Assembly (NCBI GenBank): GCA_029953615.1
Contig: CP124529.1
Location: forward strand, 2,914,501 to 2,978,500
Source: Pseudomonas putida
GTDB lineage: Bacteria > Pseudomonadota > Gammaproteobacteria > Pseudomonadales > Pseudomonadaceae
Direction: 5' to 3'
Length of the DNA stretch: 64,000 bases
Numbering within the stretch: the stretch's first letter is position 1; the number at the start of each line of letters is the position of its first letter. Under the pieces are notes generated by a model that was given only the letters and a program-made list of their open reading frames with translations, ran no database searches and was not told the DNA's origin. This document shows, piece after piece, positions 61,973 to 64,000 of this stretch. Position numbers and translations under genes: made by a program.

Positions 61973-61982
61973 GAAACGTTTC
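61973..61982. promoter_or_regulatory. GAAACGTTTC palindrome upstream of accB
   Basis: A perfect 10-bp palindrome 56 bp before the accB start, in an A/T-rich leader. A possible regulator site; the binding protein is unknown. Confidence 0.35.
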
Positions 61983-61987
61983 TCTCG

Positions 61988-62013
61988 AACCCTGGCCCAC
62001 TGAGGCCAGGGTT
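61988..62013. terminator. hairpin between aroQ and accB
   Basis: Perfect 10-bp stem AACCCTGGCC/GGCCAGGGTT with 6-nt loop, 5 bp after the aroQ stop. T-run only on the plus side, so for aroQ it may act as a weak terminator or attenuator. Confidence 0.6.
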
Positions 62014-62017
62014 TTCA

Positions 62018-62473
62018 TCATTTGGGCTGTGCGTTGGCAGCCAGTTGTTCCAGCGCGGACTCCAGGGCCAGGCGATAACCGCTGGCGCCCAGGCCGCAGA
62101 TCACCCCTACGGCAACATCGGAAAAGTAGGAGTGGTGACGGAACGGTTCGCGTTTGTGCACGTTGGACAGGTGCACTTCGATGAATGGGATGCTCACCGC
62201 AAGCAATGCGTCACGTAATGCGACGCTTGTGTGGGTGAAAGCAGCCGGATTGATCAGGATGAAGTCCACACCCTCATTGCGTGCGGCGTGAATGCGGTCG
62301 ATCAGTTCGTATTCGGCATTGCTCTGCAGGTATTGCAGATGGTGGCCTGCGGCGCGGGCACGTTGCTCCAGGTCCTGGTTGATCTGGGCCAGGGTCACGG
62401 CGCCGTAGTGGCCAGGCTCGCGGGTACCGAGCAGGTTGAGGTTGGGGCCGTGAAGCACCAGTAGCGTTGCCAT
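62018..62473 (-). CDS. aroQ: type II 3-dehydroquinate dehydratase
   Basis: 151 residues. [17 protein letters not shown] with the catalytic Tyr region, [41 protein letters not shown] and [36 protein letters not shown] are the complete AroQ signature. Third step of the shikimate pathway. The ATG at 62473 gives the conserved start [11 protein letters not shown]. The classical aroQ-accB-accC order is kept. Confidence 0.97.
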   Translation of the reverse strand: MATLLVLHGPNLNLLGTREPGHYGAVTLAQINQDLEQRARAAGHHLQYLQSNAEYELIDRIHAARNEGVDFILINPAAFTHTSVALRDALLAVSIPFIEVHLSNVHKREPFRHHSYFSDVAVGVICGLGASGYRLALESALEQLAANAQPK

Positions 62474-62652
62474 CTGCGGATTCCTTGGATTTGTAGGGCA
62501 ATTCGACACAGCGCGGCGAGTGTGCCGTAAAGCGACGGCAAGTGTCCAGTTCCCGGCAATAGCCAGCACGATGTCCGAGGTTCGCGCGAAGTATGTGACC
62601 AAACAATTGAATCCGGTCACTGATTTCAGGATTTTTCACAGCTTGCGGGAAG
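62474..62652. other. intergenic region upstream of aroQ
   Basis: 179 bp between the dsbD stop and aroQ start, both on the minus strand. It probably contains the aroQ-accBC promoter, but I cannot mark -35/-10 elements with confidence. Confidence 0.4.
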
Positions 62653-64000
62653 TTATAGACCGACTTTGTCGCGCACGCGTGTCAGAATTTGCGCAAATTC
62701 ACCGCCATTTATCTCGCCAATGACCCGATCAGCGGTTATTTCGCTACCGTTCGCTGCAAAGAACAACAGGGCGGGAGGGCCGAACAACTGGTAGCGGTCG
62801 AGCAGGCTGCGTTGTTCGGCATTGCTTTCGGTGATGTCGAAACGCAGCAGCTTGAAGCCGGCCAGTTGCGTTTGCACCTGCGGGGCGGTGAGCACCTCTC
62901 GCTCGATCACCTTGCAACTGATGCACCAGTCGGCGTACCAGTCCAGCAACACCGGCTGGCCAGCCGCCTTGGCCTGGGCCAGTGCGGCGTCCAGTGCGGC
63001 GGGGGTAGTGACGGTCTGCCAGCTATCCGCCTGCACCGTCGGGCCGTTGCCGGTGGCCACAATGGTTGCAGGCGGCAGTGGGCGTAGCGGGTCGCCCTGG
63101 CCACTGAGGGCGCCGTACCAGCAGGCCAGGGCATACACCAGCAAGGCCAGGCCAAGCAGTTGGGCCAGGCGCTGGCGTGCGGTCTTGACGACGAACTCGA
63201 GGGCGCCGAGGAACAGCGCCACGCCCGCGGCGAGGAACCCGACCAGCAGTAAGGTCACCGGCCCTGGCAACACACGGCTGAGCAAGCCGATGGCCAGGCC
63301 CAGCAGCAGCACGCCGATGGCGTTCTTCACCGTATTCAGCCAAGGGCCGCTCTTCGGCAGCCAGGCCGAGCCGCCGGTGGCCACCAGCAGCAAGGGTGTG
63401 CCCATGCCCAGGCCCAGGGCGAACAGCTTGAGTGCGCCGCCCAAGGCATCGCCGCTGGCGCTGATGTACAGCAACGCACCGGCCAGCGGCGCCGACACAC
63501 AGGGCGAAACCAGCAGGCTGGAGAGTACGCCGAGGATTGCCGCACCCAGCAACGAGCCGCCCCGGGTGTGGCTGGCGACGTTGTTCAGGCGGTTGTTCAG
63601 GGCTTGCGGCAGTTTCAGTTCGAACAAGCCGAACATGGCCAGGGCGAACACCACGAAGAACAGCGCGAAGGGCACCAGCACCCAGGCCGACTGCAGGCGC
63701 GCCTGCAGGTTAAGGCCGGCGCCGAACAGCCCCATCAGGGCGCCGAGTACCGCGAAGCTGGCTGCCATCGGTAGCACATAGGCCAGCGACAGCGCCAGCC
63801 CGCGCAGGCCGCCGGCCTGGCCACGCAGCACCACGCCGGAGAGGATCGGCAGCATCGGCAGCACGCAGGGGGTGAAGGTAAGGCCGACCCCGGCGAGGAA
63901 GAACAGCAGCAGCGACTTCCAGGTCCAGGCCCGTTCAGCGGCGGCCGACGTGCTTGCGCCGGCTTCGCCATCGATGCTCAGGCGTGCGGTTTCCGGGGGG
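62653..64000 (-). CDS. dsbD: thiol:disulfide interchange protein DsbD (N-terminus outside window)
   Basis: At least 448 residues are visible; the frame runs off the window at 64000. The transmembrane domain begins WTWKSLLLFFLAGVGLTFTPCVLPMLPILSG with the first redox Cys in TPCVLP and the second in LVSPCVSAPLAGALLYIS. The C-terminal periplasmic thioredoxin domain has WYADWCISCKVIE. The missing part is the N-terminal periplasmic domain. DsbD carries electrons from cytosolic thioredoxin to periplasmic DsbC/CcmG. Confidence 0.95.
   Translation of the reverse strand, partial: PPETARLSIDGEAGASTSAAAERAWTWKSLLLFFLAGVGLTFTPCVLPMLPILSGVVLRGQAGGLRGLALSLAYVLPMAASFAVLGALMGLFGAGLNLQARLQSAWVLVPFALFFVVFALAMFGLFELKLPQALNNRLNNVASHTRGGSLLGAAILGVLSSLLVSPCVSAPLAGALLYISASGDALGGALKLFALGLGMGTPLLLVATGGSAWLPKSGPWLNTVKNAIGVLLLGLAIGLLSRVLPGPVTLLLVGFLAAGVALFLGALEFVVKTARQRLAQLLGLALLVYALACWYGALSGQGDPLRPLPPATIVATGNGPTVQADSWQTVTTPAALDAALAQAKAAGQPVLLDWYADWCISCKVIEREVLTAPQVQTQLAGFKLLRFDITESNAEQRSLLDRYQLFGPPALLFFAANGSEITADRVIGEINGGEFAQILTRVRDKVGL

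Overview
The window is a high-G+C chromosomal segment of a fluorescent pseudomonad. Gene content, gene order (nrdR-ribD-ribE-ribBA-ribH-nusB-thiL-pgpA; dxs-ispA-xseB; eat-eutBC; acoXABC-bdh; accBC-aroQ-dsbD) and the abundance of Pseudomonas putida-type REP palindromes (core 5'-GCGGGC..GCCCGCTCCCACAGG) all point to the P. putida group. It contains no tRNA, rRNA, insertion sequence, prophage or CRISPR array that I can recognise.

Layout. 1-6.2 kb: 3' end of an XRE regulator, an alpha/beta hydrolase, two overlapping SDR sugar-nucleotide epimerase/reductase genes, a divergent HxlR regulator/MFS exporter pair and an OmpW porin. 6.3-9.6 kb: a four-gene ABC-transporter operon behind a Zur box. 9.6-12.2 kb: a hypothetical gene, the thioredoxin-like chaperone CnoX, a methyltransferase and a lipoprotein. 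12.2-25.6 kb: vitamin and isoprenoid core: the nrdR-rib-nusB-thiL-pgpA operon, a periplasmic solute-binding protein, ribA with two followers, then dxs, ispA-xseB and a second DHBP synthase gene (ribB) under an FMN riboswitch. 25.6-30.9 kb: rtcB and a copper-resistance operon (copA, a small Met/His repeat protein, copB, a His-rich cytochrome c) with a CopR-type box. 31.0-35.3 kb: a MacAB-like export operon with two frameshifts. 35.7-39.5 kb: a catalytically dead S24-type regulator, ppa, dedA-mtfA and a GNAT gene. 39.5-47.3 kb: ethanolamine catabolism (eutBC, permease, aldehyde dehydrogenase) with a divergent sigma-54 activator. 47.3-52.1 kb: mpl-ubiX-lipoprotein, an SDR-like protein and a lipoprotein combining MORN repeats with a caspase-like C13 peptidase domain. 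52.4-60 kb: acetoin catabolism acoXABC-bdh, with a textbook sigma-54 promoter, a perfect palindromic activator site and the divergent acoR. 60-64 kb: accC, accB, aroQ and the C-terminal part of dsbD.

Six points deserve attention. (1) Five frameshifts fall in four genes (MacA-like adaptor, MacB-like ATPase, eutB, and acoA twice). All shift the frame by +1. Three are an extra base in a C/G run of four, one is an extra base in a TT pair, and one is a clean 7-bp tandem duplication. The single-base cases look like sequencing errors until reads are checked; the duplication looks like a real, possibly reversible mutation. (2) REP palindromes have entered protein-coding sequence in three places, including an in-frame REP pair in the linker of a sigma-54 activator. 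(3) Riboflavin synthesis has a ribBA whose cyclohydrolase half has lost its zinc cysteines, alongside a stand-alone ribA and a separately riboswitch-controlled ribB. (4) MDHGxM repeats run through three consecutive copper genes and form nearly the whole mature part of the small one. (5) The MORN/C13 lipoprotein is an unusual surface- or periplasm-anchored caspase-fold protein. (6) Several regulatory sites can be read directly: Zur, ANR, CopR, HxlR twin operators, and sigma-54 promoters for ald, eat and acoX.
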